Of a DNA stretch of 16,645 bases, positions 1 to 6,813 are shown one piece after another; position 1 is the stretch's first letter; every line of letters starts with the position of its first letter. The stretch lies in assembly GCA_051277445.1 (NCBI GenBank), contig JBNMQC010000040.1, forward strand, positions 1 to 16,645. The letters run 5' to 3'. Both the position numbers and the translations under genes were made by a program. Under the pieces are notes generated by a model, which saw only the letters and a list, made by a program, of their open reading frames with translations, was not told the DNA's origin and searched no databases. The stretch is from Bermanella sp051277445. Its GTDB lineage: Bacteria > Pseudomonadota > Gammaproteobacteria > Pseudomonadales > Oceanobacteraceae.

Positions 1-2064
1 CGAGAACTGAAAGATCCATTAAAAAATGTATTAAAGCAATTTATTCATCTAACAGAAAGTGAATTGGCGTTTATAGGTAATGTGTTTTATCAAGACAATC
101 AAGCTTCCATTGAAATGCTTACTTTCGACTCAATTGAAACCAACACTATTCATGATGATATTCACACTCAATTTTCACTTGAAGGCATGAGGTTTACTAA
201 CCCTGACAATCTATTTGTACAGGCTGCCAATAGTCAAACTGCTTTATTTCTTAATCATAGAGAGCTCAGTGACTCCTCGATTAAGCTCCCCAATAATCAC
301 CCGAATATAAAAAATTTCTTAGGCATTCCTATTGTTCAAAATGGTCGCTGCATTGGTTTTATTGGCTTAGCCAATAGAGAGTCAGGCTATGATATTAATA
401 TCGTAAATTGGCTAGAGCCATTAACCAACACGGTCGGCCAATTAATTGAACGTATGGCTGCAATCGAAGAAAAGCGAAAAACCGACCAGCAACTTATTGA
501 AGCTAAAAATGATGCAGAGGCCGCTGACCGTGCCAAAACAGAATTTCTAGCCACCATGAGCCATGAAATCCGCACCCCTATGAATGGGGTATTAGGAATG
601 CTTGGGCTGCTCAAAAAAAGTAAACTCACACAAGAGCAATCCCGCAAGGTTGAGATTGCAAAAGTCAGTGCGGATTCGTTGCTGTCCATCATTAATGATA
701 TTTTGGATTTTTCGAAAGTAGAGTCAGGAAAACTCGAACTTGAAAATATTTCGTTTAACATACGCGAATTAATCGACAACATTTGTCAATCCATGGCCCT
801 GCGCACGCAAGACAAACAGGTAGAGCTAATTAGTGATTTAAGCGGCCTGCATATAAATCATATCATTTCAGATCCTGTGCGTATTCGTCAGATTCTAACG
901 AATCTCATTGGTAATGCGGATAAGTTTACTAATCAAGGAGAAATCACCATTAAAGCCAGCATTGAAACAACCCATGAGCAAGCGGTTTTTCATTGTGAGA
1001 TTTGCGATACAGGTGTTGGTATTCCTAAGGATAAAATCGGGAAATTATTTCAAAGCTTTAGCCAAGTGGATGCCAGCACGACTCGAAAGTTTGGGGGCAC
1101 TGGGTTAGGCCTGAGCATTTGCAAGCGAATATGTGAGCTAATGGGCGGCAGTATTTCGGTTGACAGCCAAGAGAACGTAGGCAGCTGTTTTCGTTTTGAA
1201 ATCCCAATCATATTAGATCAAGAGCAAGCTGACGAATACGATACTCGCCACTTGGATGCTTTAAGCATTTTAGTCGTGGATAATAATGTCCAAGCTTGCC
1301 AGGCCATATCCAATCAATTAACGGCATGGGGAAATACGCCTAATCTAGCAAATACCTCGCAAGAGGCTTTATCATTAATCAACGATCATGAATTCGACCT
1401 CATACTCATTGACAGCTATTTGGATGACATGAATGGCATTGAACTGGGGCAATTAATTCGCAAGGACCATCCCAATCTGGATACCCGGCTCATACTCATG
1501 ACACGAATCAACCAAGCCGAAAGTGATAACGAGATTCGCCAAGCGGGTTTTAATTCGCATTTCGCTAAACCTGTTACCAGTTATGACTTATCCATGAGTT
1601 TCAAATCATTGGAACACCATACGACACATGCGTTCACCTTAGACCCTCGCACCTTAACTACCATGCAATTACCCACGAATACCAAAATATTACTGGTAGA
1701 GGATATCGCCTTTAACCAAGAAGTGGCGTTAATGTTACTGCAGGAAATGAATCTAAAAGCGGATTTGGCCAACAATGGTGAAGAAGCCGTCAATGCAGTG
1801 AAAGCTGCATTAAAAGATAACGCCGCCTATGACCTGATTTTAATGGATTGCCAAATGCCTATCATGGATGGCTTTGATGCCACACGGGCCATTCGAGAAC
1901 TAGAAAATCATACAGACCATAAAAGCCTTATTATCGCCATGACAGCCAACGCCATGAGCACGGATAAAGAGAAGTGTCTCGCTGCGGGCATGGATGATTA
2001 TCTGAGCAAACCCGTCGATGAAGCACAGCTGCAGCAAACATTAAGCAAATGGCTGAAGCCCTAG
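1..2064 (+). CDS. Hybrid sensor histidine kinase with two receiver domains (5' truncated)
   Basis: The reading frame is open from base 1, so the gene starts outside the window; the TTG at 64 is internal. Counting codons from base 1, the first ~140 residues resemble a GAF-type sensor domain. A linker helix and a HisKA domain follow, with the phospho-accepting His188 in an SHEIRTP H-box. The HATPase domain has an N-box around N301-N305, a G1 box DTGVGIP from D336 and a GGTGLGLSI G2 box. Receiver 1 has phospho-acceptor D471 but an acidic pocket reading D427-N428 instead of two acids. Receiver 2 is complete, with E567-D568, D616 and K670. No Hpt domain follows, so phosphotransfer would need a separate Hpt protein or a direct partner. 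It is soluble as far as visible; upstream membrane or periplasmic parts cannot be excluded. The gene ends 8 nt from the convergent neighbour, with no terminator visible. The input signal is unknown. Confidence 0.93.
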   Translation, partial: RELKDPLKNVLKQFIHLTESELAFIGNVFYQDNQASIEMLTFDSIETNTIHDDIHTQFSLEGMRFTNPDNLFVQAANSQTALFLNHRELSDSSIKLPNNHPNIKNFLGIPIVQNGRCIGFIGLANRESGYDINIVNWLEPLTNTVGQLIERMAAIEEKRKTDQQLIEAKNDAEAADRAKTEFLATMSHEIRTPMNGVLGMLGLLKKSKLTQEQSRKVEIAKVSADSLLSIINDILDFSKVESGKLELENISFNIRELIDNICQSMALRTQDKQVELISDLSGLHINHIISDPVRIRQILTNLIGNADKFTNQGEITIKASIETTHEQAVFHCEICDTGVGIPKDKIGKLFQSFSQVDASTTRKFGGTGLGLSICKRICELMGGSISVDSQENVGSCFRFEIPIILDQEQADEYDTRHLDALSILVVDNNVQACQAISNQLTAWGNTPNLANTSQEALSLINDHEFDLILIDSYLDDMNGIELGQLIRKDHPNLDTRLILMTRINQAESDNEIRQAGFNSHFAKPVTSYDLSMSFKSLEHHTTHAFTLDPRTLTTMQLPTNTKILLVEDIAFNQEVALMLLQEMNLKADLANNGEEAVNAVKAALKDNAAYDLILMDCQMPIMDGFDATRAIRELENHTDHKSLIIAMTANAMSTDKEKCLAAGMDDYLSKPVDEAQLQQTLSKWLKP

Positions 2065-2072
2065 AAAACCTT

Positions 2073-2789
2073 TTAGTATGCGTAATCAATCCGCGCCACG
2101 TAATATTCACCCGTGGGCTTGCCTTGTTTGACTTCTTCAATATTGGTCAAACCTTCATAGGTTAAAATCCGCTTAGTTTGTTTGTCATAGGTTAATTTAA
2201 TGGGATCGACCAAGAGCCGTAGTACAAAATTACTAGGAGCAAGACGGAATTTAATAACGGCTTCATCTTGTGACAAAGGCGTCAAAGTAAAGCCAATTAA
2301 CTCAGCACGTGTAGGGGCTAAGAATTCAAAATCCATTGGCTTGTTGTTCAGTAATGCATCCCAGTTTTTCAGCATCATTTGATCAAAACCCGCATCAACG
2401 ACCATTCTAGGCACTGCTTTAATCATGGCCTTCGCACTGTCCGATACACTTTCATAGTTAACATTCAATCCGCTATCAGTGGATTCAACTTCCACTAATG
2501 TGCCCACGCGGCTGTCTTTAAAGTACACACTAGGTGCTAATAAATTTTGCGTAAAGTCGAGGGATTTTTTGGCAAACACGTCACCTTGTGCATCTTCGTA
2601 TTGAACAGACGTGGTTTTATAGTTTTGCTCTTGATTCAAAACCACCGCATGAGACTCTTTGTATAAAACTGCGTTGGAGTCTATGTCGTGTGCGACACCG
2701 ACAAACGTGAACGACGCTTCATTTACTGGGGTGTTTGCAAAGGTACTGCTTGATATGAGTACCAAGCATAATAATCCAAGGTTATACAT
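2073..2789 (-). CDS. Uncharacterised exported protein, last gene of the SDR operon
   Basis: A protein of 238 residues with a short Sec signal peptide: a hydrophobic stretch at residues 4-16 and a likely cut after the Ala of TFA (about residue 18). The mature part has no membrane segment, no lipobox Cys and no catalytic motif that I recognise. Alternating hydrophobic and polar stretches suggest a mainly beta fold. I do not recognise the family. It sits where related ChrR-linked clusters often carry a small exported DUF3833-type lipoprotein, but this sequence does not look like DUF3833. Its start overlaps the end of the DUF2878 gene by 8 nt, and a GGAGAGAG Shine-Dalgarno lies just before ATG, so it is translated from the SDR operon mRNA. 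A periplasmic role in the same lipid or oxidative-stress response is inferred from position only. Confidence 0.8.
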   Translation of the reverse strand: MYNLGLLCLVLISSSTFANTPVNEASFTFVGVAHDIDSNAVLYKESHAVVLNQEQNYKTTSVQYEDAQGDVFAKKSLDFTQNLLAPSVYFKDSRVGTLVEVESTDSGLNVNYESVSDSAKAMIKAVPRMVVDAGFDQMMLKNWDALLNNKPMDFEFLAPTRAELIGFTLTPLSQDEAVIKFRLAPSNFVLRLLVDPIKLTYDKQTKRILTYEGLTNIEEVKQGKPTGEYYVARIDYAY

Positions 2790-3333
2790 GTCTCTCTCCG
2801 GTTCTTACCGCACTGTCTTTTAGTAAATACAAATACAGACCACAAATCACCAGCCCCATTAGTGCCCACTGTATGGCCGAGGCCCATACGAAAGTTTGAT
2901 CCATCTGAATGAGCTCTGGGTTCAGCTGTGTACCGGCGTAGTAACTTAACGGGCCAAACACGGCAAGTAATATCACTAATAGCCAGGGTATGTTAACTAA
3001 CCAGTTCAACGAGCGATTAAGTGTCAGAGAAAACGCCACCCAGAGTGATATCAACCAAATAGGGATCAGCTGCTCACTGACATCCAAATCCAACGAAGAG
3101 GTGAATAAATACACCCCAAACTGCATCAAGATAGAGTCGGCAAGTACTCCAAACACCACCACCATCAAACAAAACGTCATCTCTTTTTGGCGATCACGTG
3201 ATGTCAAAAAAGTATGTAATAGCAAAGTGGCCGTCACTACCAGACCCAAAACGGTATAACCTAACACCAAGGAAAACCAAGCACATTGGAACAGCACAAT
3301 ATTACTGAGTAGCTGTATATTCGACCTAGTCAT
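2782..3333 (-). CDS. DUF2878 family integral membrane protein
   Basis: A protein of 183 residues with about five hydrophobic segments (roughly 10-40, 52-75, 88-105, 112-132, 150-170), so an inner-membrane protein. The pattern matches DUF2878: a central acidic residue in GVLADSILMQFG, then IPIWLISLWVAFSLTLNRSL and a GPLSYYAG motif. The biochemical role of this family is unknown; members are repeatedly found beside CFA-like methyltransferases, DUF1365 and SDR genes in sigma/ChrR-type loci. It overlaps the SDR gene by 8 nt upstream and the exported-protein gene by 8 nt downstream, so all three are translationally coupled. The ATG start at 3333 lies inside the SDR coding end. A role in membrane-lipid remodelling is inferred from context. 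Confidence 0.85.
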   Translation of the reverse strand: MTRSNIQLLSNIVLFQCAWFSLVLGYTVLGLVVTATLLLHTFLTSRDRQKEMTFCLMVVVFGVLADSILMQFGVYLFTSSLDLDVSEQLIPIWLISLWVAFSLTLNRSLNWLVNIPWLLVILLAVFGPLSYYAGTQLNPELIQMDQTFVWASAIQWALMGLVICGLYLYLLKDSAVRTGERHV

Positions 3334-4117
3334 GAGATCGGTCCGAGTTAGCCTTACTCACATCATGGCGAGACGCTTTTGCCACCAACGGCAAACGAAT
3401 CCAATCCGGTAATAGCGACATGAACTTCAAGCTGTAGGTGAAGCGCTTAGGAAAATGAATATCAAACTGATTACTCGCTAAGCCTTTTAGTATGCGTTTA
3501 GCCGCATCTGTCACCGTTAATAAGAAAGGCATCGGGAAATCATTTTGATCCGTCAGTGGCGTTTTCACAAAACCGGGGCTGACAATTCTGACATCAATGC
3601 CTTCATGAACAATATCGGCGCGGAGGGTTTCAGCAAAATATCTTAATGCCGCCTTAGAAGCACCATAAGCACCCGCTCTTGGTAAGGCTTGATAGGTAAC
3701 ACTGCTACTGACAAATACTAATTGCGGGTCTTGAGAAGGTTGCTGCTTTTTGGATAAACGCAACAATGGCAAAACGGCATTAACAACATTAATGGCACCA
3801 AAGAAATTGGTCTCCATCACTCGGCGAATTTTATCGCGCTCTATTTCATAAGAGTCGATGTACTCACAGGTGCCCGCATTAATGATCACCTTATCCAGAG
3901 GCTCACCACTATTTTTAATTTGGCTCACAGCCAAGGTCAATGCGGTGTCGTCAGTGATATCCACAGGTAAGGGCGATAAGCCTTTATTTTCAACTGCAAG
4001 GTTTGCTAATTGCGTTTCATTACGGGCACTGATCCACACTCGATGACCTTGTGCCAAATACTGCTTGGCTACTTCCAAACCGATGCCACTTGATGCGCCA
4101 ATCACCCAGATATTCAT
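3326..4117 (-). CDS. Short-chain dehydrogenase/reductase (SDR)
   Basis: A classical SDR of 263 residues. The cofactor motif GASSGIG is at residues 7-13, NAG at 80-82, the structural N104, a catalytic serine in VSSSV (~137-140), and Y151-x3-K155. Residues R32-N33 just after the second strand suggest NADP(H) preference, which is an inference. The C-terminal part has a long amphipathic helix (KFMSLLPDWIRLPLVAK) that could touch the membrane. The frame is open 18 codons further upstream, but ATG at 4117 is preferred: GGAGA lies 5 nt before it, and the promoter -10 lies just upstream, inside the longer frame. It is the first gene of a three-gene operon. An SDR also belongs to the RpoE/ChrR regulon of Rhodobacter sphaeroides. 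The substrate is unknown; a lipid aldehyde or ketone is plausible. Confidence 0.92.
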   Translation of the reverse strand: MNIWVIGASSGIGLEVAKQYLAQGHRVWISARNETQLANLAVENKGLSPLPVDITDDTALTLAVSQIKNSGEPLDKVIINAGTCEYIDSYEIERDKIRRVMETNFFGAINVVNAVLPLLRLSKKQQPSQDPQLVFVSSSVTYQALPRAGAYGASKAALRYFAETLRADIVHEGIDVRIVSPGFVKTPLTDQNDFPMPFLLTVTDAAKRILKGLASNQFDIHFPKRFTYSLKFMSLLPDWIRLPLVAKASRHDVSKANSDRSHD

Positions 4118-4133
4118 ACGTATCTCCATTTCA

Positions 4134-4184
4134 GTACTTATAAGTACGCAGAGCCCATAGAAACAGATCATTTAGTACAAGTAC
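4134..4184. promoter_or_regulatory. Two GTAC-based inverted repeats flanking the SDR promoter
   Basis: GTACTTATAAGTAC (4134-4147) is a perfect 14-bp palindrome over the -10 and start region. GTACAAGTAC (4175-4184) lies just upstream of the -35. The shared GTAC half-sites on both sides of one promoter look like operators for a dimeric regulator. No regulator is identified, and AT-rich palindromes can arise by chance. Confidence 0.3.
4141..4170 (-). promoter_or_regulatory. ECF (RpoE/ChrR-type) promoter of the SDR operon
   Basis: On the minus strand, -35 TGATCT (4170-4165), an 18-nt spacer and -10 TACTTA (4146-4141). The -35 differs by one base from the TGATCC that I recall for Rhodobacter sphaeroides RpoE. 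The same -35 and spacer occur before the photolyase operon, at nearly the same distance from the start codon (23 and 24 nt). A 14-bp perfect palindrome, GTACTTATAAGTAC (4134-4147), overlies the -10. Confidence 0.6.
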
Positions 4185-4198
4185 ACGAAAATCGCCAT

Positions 4199-4229
4199 AT
4201 CGGTAGGATTGTTTGACAATCCTACCGAT
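4199..4229. repeat. 31-bp palindrome (14-bp perfect arms, 3-nt centre)
   Basis: ATCGGTAGGATTGT (4199-4212) is the exact reverse complement of ACAATCCTACCGAT (4216-4229), around TTG. No U-rich tract directly follows on either strand, so it is not a normal terminator. Its centre and right arm contain the -35 hexamer of the +-strand promoter at 4213, which suggests an operator or a cruciform-type site. I saw no second copy in the window. Confidence 0.85.
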
Positions 4230-4241
4230 TAAGCTTTTAAT
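4213..4241 (+). promoter_or_regulatory. Strong sigma70-like promoter for the candidate sRNA
   Basis: TTGACA (4213-4218) is a perfect consensus -35. A 17-nt spacer follows, then TTTAAT (4236-4241), which matches the -10 consensus at five of six positions. Predicted transcription start is around 4248. No open reading frame with a ribosome-binding site follows before the terminator ending at 4370. Confidence 0.6.
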
Positions 4242-4247
4242 GCTGCT

Positions 4248-4371
4248 TCCCGTCACTTCTGTTAACTGCAGTGAGTGTGATGGGTGTGAGCCTAGCGATA
4301 ATCTAGGCCTTTCAATCAAGACCTCTGGTCTAGTGCCCTTTACCCAGCTGATCGCTCAGCTGGGTTTTTTA
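4248..4371 (+). ncRNA. Candidate small regulatory RNA (about 120 nt)
   Basis: The unit runs from the predicted start after the 4213-4241 promoter to the intrinsic terminator at 4343-4370. Visible structure: CCCGTCAC (4249-4256) can pair with GTGATGGG (with one G-U pair); GCCTAG (4290-4295) pairs with CTAGGC (4303-4308) around a 7-nt CGATAAT loop; AGACC (4319-4323) pairs with GGTCT (4327-4331); then the terminator stem. It lies divergently from the SDR operon and convergently with the orphan secreted-protein gene, stopping about 5 nt before that gene's stop codon. I recognise no known sRNA family. Its 3' end could also read as antisense to a readthrough mRNA of the convergent gene. Confidence 0.45.
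4342..4371 (+). terminator. Intrinsic terminator of the candidate sRNA
   Basis: CCCAGCTGA (4343-4351), loop TCGC, TCAGCTGGG (4356-4364), then six T (4365-4370). The polarity is + strand: on the minus strand no T tract follows the stem, so it is a poor terminator for the convergent gene ending at 4376. Confidence 0.85.
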
Positions 4372-4375
4372 TTGC

Positions 4376-5317
4376 TTAGAAGCGACCAATCCCCCGATCA
4401 ATAAACTCCGTTTGTGCACGAGGAATACCATTCAAAGCCTGATCTGGTGTGAGGGTTAAACTGCCGTTTGGAATATTGAAGAAGGCACCTTTATACGTCT
4501 GCACTAGGCCTTCCCCTTTTGCAATATTCCCCCAACGCATATCTCGGGACTGAAATGACAAAAACAAACCCGATGCAAAATCGAATGTATCGTCAGGCAA
4601 TTTCTCACCAATATCCAAAGACTTGTAATTTGATAGCGCGAAGCACACATTGTCGTTCACCCCAAATCCGGTCACTCGACAGTTATCCACTGGCAAACTG
4701 ATTGGAATAAAACCAAAGGCGACAGCATCGAAGCTTGTGCCATTGGGAACCCCCACTTGCGTTGCGCGAATCGGGTCAGGGTTACCATTGGCGTCTACTA
4801 AGTTCGCTCGTGAAGTGGCATCCACATTGAACGTACCCAGCCAGGTATTTGCCGCGTAATCCCCTTTCAACAACACATCGATGTTGCCAGTAAGACTTTT
4901 GATGTCAAAGCTCATCTTGCCCTTTGAATCACCAAAACCTAGGCGTAAACCGGTTAATTGATTGCGCCCGCTACTATCATCATATGCCCACTCAATGAAC
5001 GGGTCTTTCATTTCAAAAGGGATAATCTGACCATTTTCAATATGACCAAGGGCAAAGTTTTCAAAATGGATATCGGCGCCTTGGGCTTCCCCTAAGCGCG
5101 GGTACTCACCAAGGAGCAATTGGTCGGCGTTAAGTTGGACTTTAATATCTAGGCCAAAGTCCAAGCGTGAGAACTTCAGGCCATCTTGCTGGAATTGATC
5201 AAGCTTTACAAAGGCTTGCCCAATAGAGTCTGACATCTCTTCTTCTGACAGCGCCTGCATCTGTGCCATGCATGGCAGCGCCCACATAAGAAAGAAAATG
5301 AGTATTGTATATTTCAT
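4376..5317 (-). CDS. Orphan secreted protein, possibly DUF6160-like
   Basis: A protein of 313 residues with a clear Sec signal peptide (hydrophobic residues 4-14, likely cut after CMA, about residue 18). The mature protein begins with an ALSEEEMSDSIGQA segment, resembling the 'L-x-D-x-E-L-x-x-V-x-GQ' start of DUF6160-type exported proteins of marine gammaproteobacteria. The rest is rich in short beta-like stretches, Gly, Asn and Asp, without membrane helices. Two Cys (NCRVTGFGVNDNVC) could form a disulphide. The protein ends in Phe (GIGRF), but I would not call it a barrel porin. AAGGA lies 6 nt before the ATG. It is a single-gene unit between two stress operons, upstream of the sRNA terminator and downstream of the photolyase-operon terminator. 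Function unknown; an envelope or surface protein is inferred. Confidence 0.75.
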   Translation of the reverse strand: MKYTILIFFLMWALPCMAQMQALSEEEMSDSIGQAFVKLDQFQQDGLKFSRLDFGLDIKVQLNADQLLLGEYPRLGEAQGADIHFENFALGHIENGQIIPFEMKDPFIEWAYDDSSGRNQLTGLRLGFGDSKGKMSFDIKSLTGNIDVLLKGDYAANTWLGTFNVDATSRANLVDANGNPDPIRATQVGVPNGTSFDAVAFGFIPISLPVDNCRVTGFGVNDNVCFALSNYKSLDIGEKLPDDTFDFASGLFLSFQSRDMRWGNIAKGEGLVQTYKGAFFNIPNGSLTLTPDQALNGIPRAQTEFIDRGIGRF

Positions 5318-5340
5318 ACTGCATCCTTGTTATCAGGATC

Positions 5341-5365
5341 CAGTGCCCGTGACAGAGTGTCACTG
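5341..5365. promoter_or_regulatory. Inverted repeat upstream of the orphan secreted-protein gene
   Basis: GTGACA (5349-5354), GAG, TGTCAC (5358-5363), with an outer CAGTG/CACTG pair at 5341-5345 and 5361-5365. It lies 24-48 nt before the start codon at 5317, where an operator or a 5'-UTR hairpin would sit. No convincing -35/-10 pair was found in the AT-rich stretch 5366-5475. Confidence 0.35.
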
Positions 5366-5474
5366 TATTTTTATTATTATGGGATTAGGCTAACAGCGAA
5401 CCCCAAAAAAAAGAAGTCGTAAACGCAGACATTTTAAGACAAGTTAAAGGATTAAATTTTTTATAACTCATAAA

Positions 5475-5500
5475 TAAAAAAAGGTGGCCTAAGCCACCTT
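5475..5500 (-). terminator. Intrinsic terminator of the photolyase/lipid operon
   Basis: Minus-strand stem GGTGGC/GCCACC (5498-5493 and 5488-5483, 4-nt loop), followed by a run of T (5482-5475). It lies about 10 nt after the stop codon of the CFA-like gene and defines the 3' end of the seven-gene operon. Confidence 0.9.
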
Positions 5501-5508
5501 AAATCATT

Positions 5509-6774
5509 CTAAACGTTGAATAGTTTTTCATCTCGATACAAGGGCTTTCCAAATACTAGATGGGATACGCCAATCGCACGTTCCGCAAATCCAGCTTCGC
5601 AATAGCTTAGATAGAAACGCCACATGCGTTGAAAGTCTTCGCTATAACCCTGCTCGGTGATGGCTTTTTGTTGTTGGTTAAAAGCAACATGCCATGCCTT
5701 TAAAGTACGCGAATAATGCTGTGCATAATCTTGTAACTGTACCAGCCTTAAGTCACTTGAGCGCTTAGTTGAATCTGTCATGGCGGCGATCGATGGAATG
5801 CAGCTACCAGGGAAGATATAACGCTGAATGAAGTCCACATCATTTTTAGCTTGCTCATAGCGCTGATCTTCAATGGTGATGGCTTGAATCAACATAACCC
5901 CTTCAGGCTTCAACAAAGACGCACACTTAGCAAAGAAGGTGTCGAAAAATTTCCAACCCACCGCTTCAATCATTTCAATAGAGACCAATTTATCAAACTG
6001 ACCATCTAGGTTTCGATAATCTTCTTTCAACAAGGTAATTTTGTCTTCAAGACCTTGTTCACGGACCTGTTCTTGAGCGTATAAGAACTGCTGCTCAGAA
6101 ATCGTGGTAGTCGTCACTTTACAACCGTAATGCTTCGCCGCATACACCGCAAAGCTGCCCCAGCCCGTGCCGATTTCAACCACATGATCGTCTTGTGTTA
6201 AATTCAATTTTTCACAAATGGTTTTCAGTTTATTAAGCGATGCCTGCTCCATGGTGGCATCATCACTGGGAAAAATGCCTGATGAATACATCATGGTTGG
6301 ATCTAAAAACAACTTAAAGAAATCATTACCTAGGTCATAATGGGCAGCGATGTTACGGCGCGACCCTTTCTCAGTGTTTTGATTTAACCAATGAAAGCCC
6401 TTAAGAAACGGCTTAGATATTTTGGCCAATCCACCCTCTAAGCCATTTAAGATATCCATGTTACGCACCATCACACGCATTAGACGCGTCAGATCGGGTG
6501 TGGTCCAATCACCTGTCATGTAGGCTTCGGCTGCACCGATGCTGCCACCTGTCATGATATCGCTGTAGGTATGTGCATCTTGAATGGTCAGTTCACCATA
6601 AAGATCATGGCTTTCATCCAGTGCTTCACCAAAACGCATCACTTCGCCACCATCTTTGATAACGATGCAACCTGTGTGCAACTTTTTAAGCTGTTTTAAT
6701 ACAATGCTTTTCGCCATCTGGCTAAGCATCGACATGCGATTCTTCTTTTCCGGTAAACTGGCAACTGAGTTCAT
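5509..6774 (-). CDS. CFA-synthase-like SAM-dependent fatty acid methyltransferase (COG2230)
   Basis: A protein of 421 residues. The segment NIAAHYDLGNDFFKLFLDP (141-159) is the family signature, and VEIGTGWGSF (199-208) is the SAM-binding loop. Compared with E. coli Cfa (recalled sequence), whose bicarbonate site includes C139, E239, H266 and Y317, this protein keeps E270 and Y354 but has S165 for the Cys and Q297 for the His. It also reads MIEAVG where Cfa has MFEHVG. It is therefore probably a distinct subfamily, closer in role to the methylase step (UfaM) of furan fatty acid synthesis than to a cyclopropane synthase; this is an inference. The substrate would be an unsaturated acyl chain on membrane phospholipid. 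The frame also has an ATG at 6786, but GGAG lies 6 nt before the ATG at 6774 and nothing precedes the longer start. It is the last gene of the operon. Confidence 0.9.
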   Translation of the reverse strand: MNSVASLPEKKNRMSMLSQMAKSIVLKQLKKLHTGCIVIKDGGEVMRFGEALDESHDLYGELTIQDAHTYSDIMTGGSIGAAEAYMTGDWTTPDLTRLMRVMVRNMDILNGLEGGLAKISKPFLKGFHWLNQNTEKGSRRNIAAHYDLGNDFFKLFLDPTMMYSSGIFPSDDATMEQASLNKLKTICEKLNLTQDDHVVEIGTGWGSFAVYAAKHYGCKVTTTTISEQQFLYAQEQVREQGLEDKITLLKEDYRNLDGQFDKLVSIEMIEAVGWKFFDTFFAKCASLLKPEGVMLIQAITIEDQRYEQAKNDVDFIQRYIFPGSCIPSIAAMTDSTKRSSDLRLVQLQDYAQHYSRTLKAWHVAFNQQQKAITEQGYSEDFQRMWRFYLSYCEAGFAERAIGVSHLVFGKPLYRDEKLFNV

Positions 6775-6813
6775 TTGTTTCTCCATTTCGGGGCGTTGCC
6801 CGCGGCTATATTG

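Noticed and set aside
64..2064. TTG at 64 as the start of the histidine kinase
   Set aside because: The frame is open to base 1 and encodes sensible domain sequence upstream, so the gene is truncated by the window edge.
2898..2927. TGATCC inside the DUF2878 gene (also near 3546) as ECF promoters on the + strand
   Set aside because: No TA-type -10 at 18 nt and no + strand gene downstream.
4118..4171. Longer N-terminus for the SDR
   Set aside because: The extra 18 residues do not fit the family, and the promoter -10 lies within them; ATG 4117 has a Shine-Dalgarno.
4199..4229. 14-bp hairpin as a transcription terminator
   Set aside because: No T tract directly follows on either strand, and it lies upstream of both flanking promoters' transcribed regions.
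4213..4404. Small + strand ORF of 63 codons
   Set aside because: It has no ribosome-binding site, begins inside the palindrome and reads through the terminator and into the antisense of the next gene; an RNA unit explains the region better.
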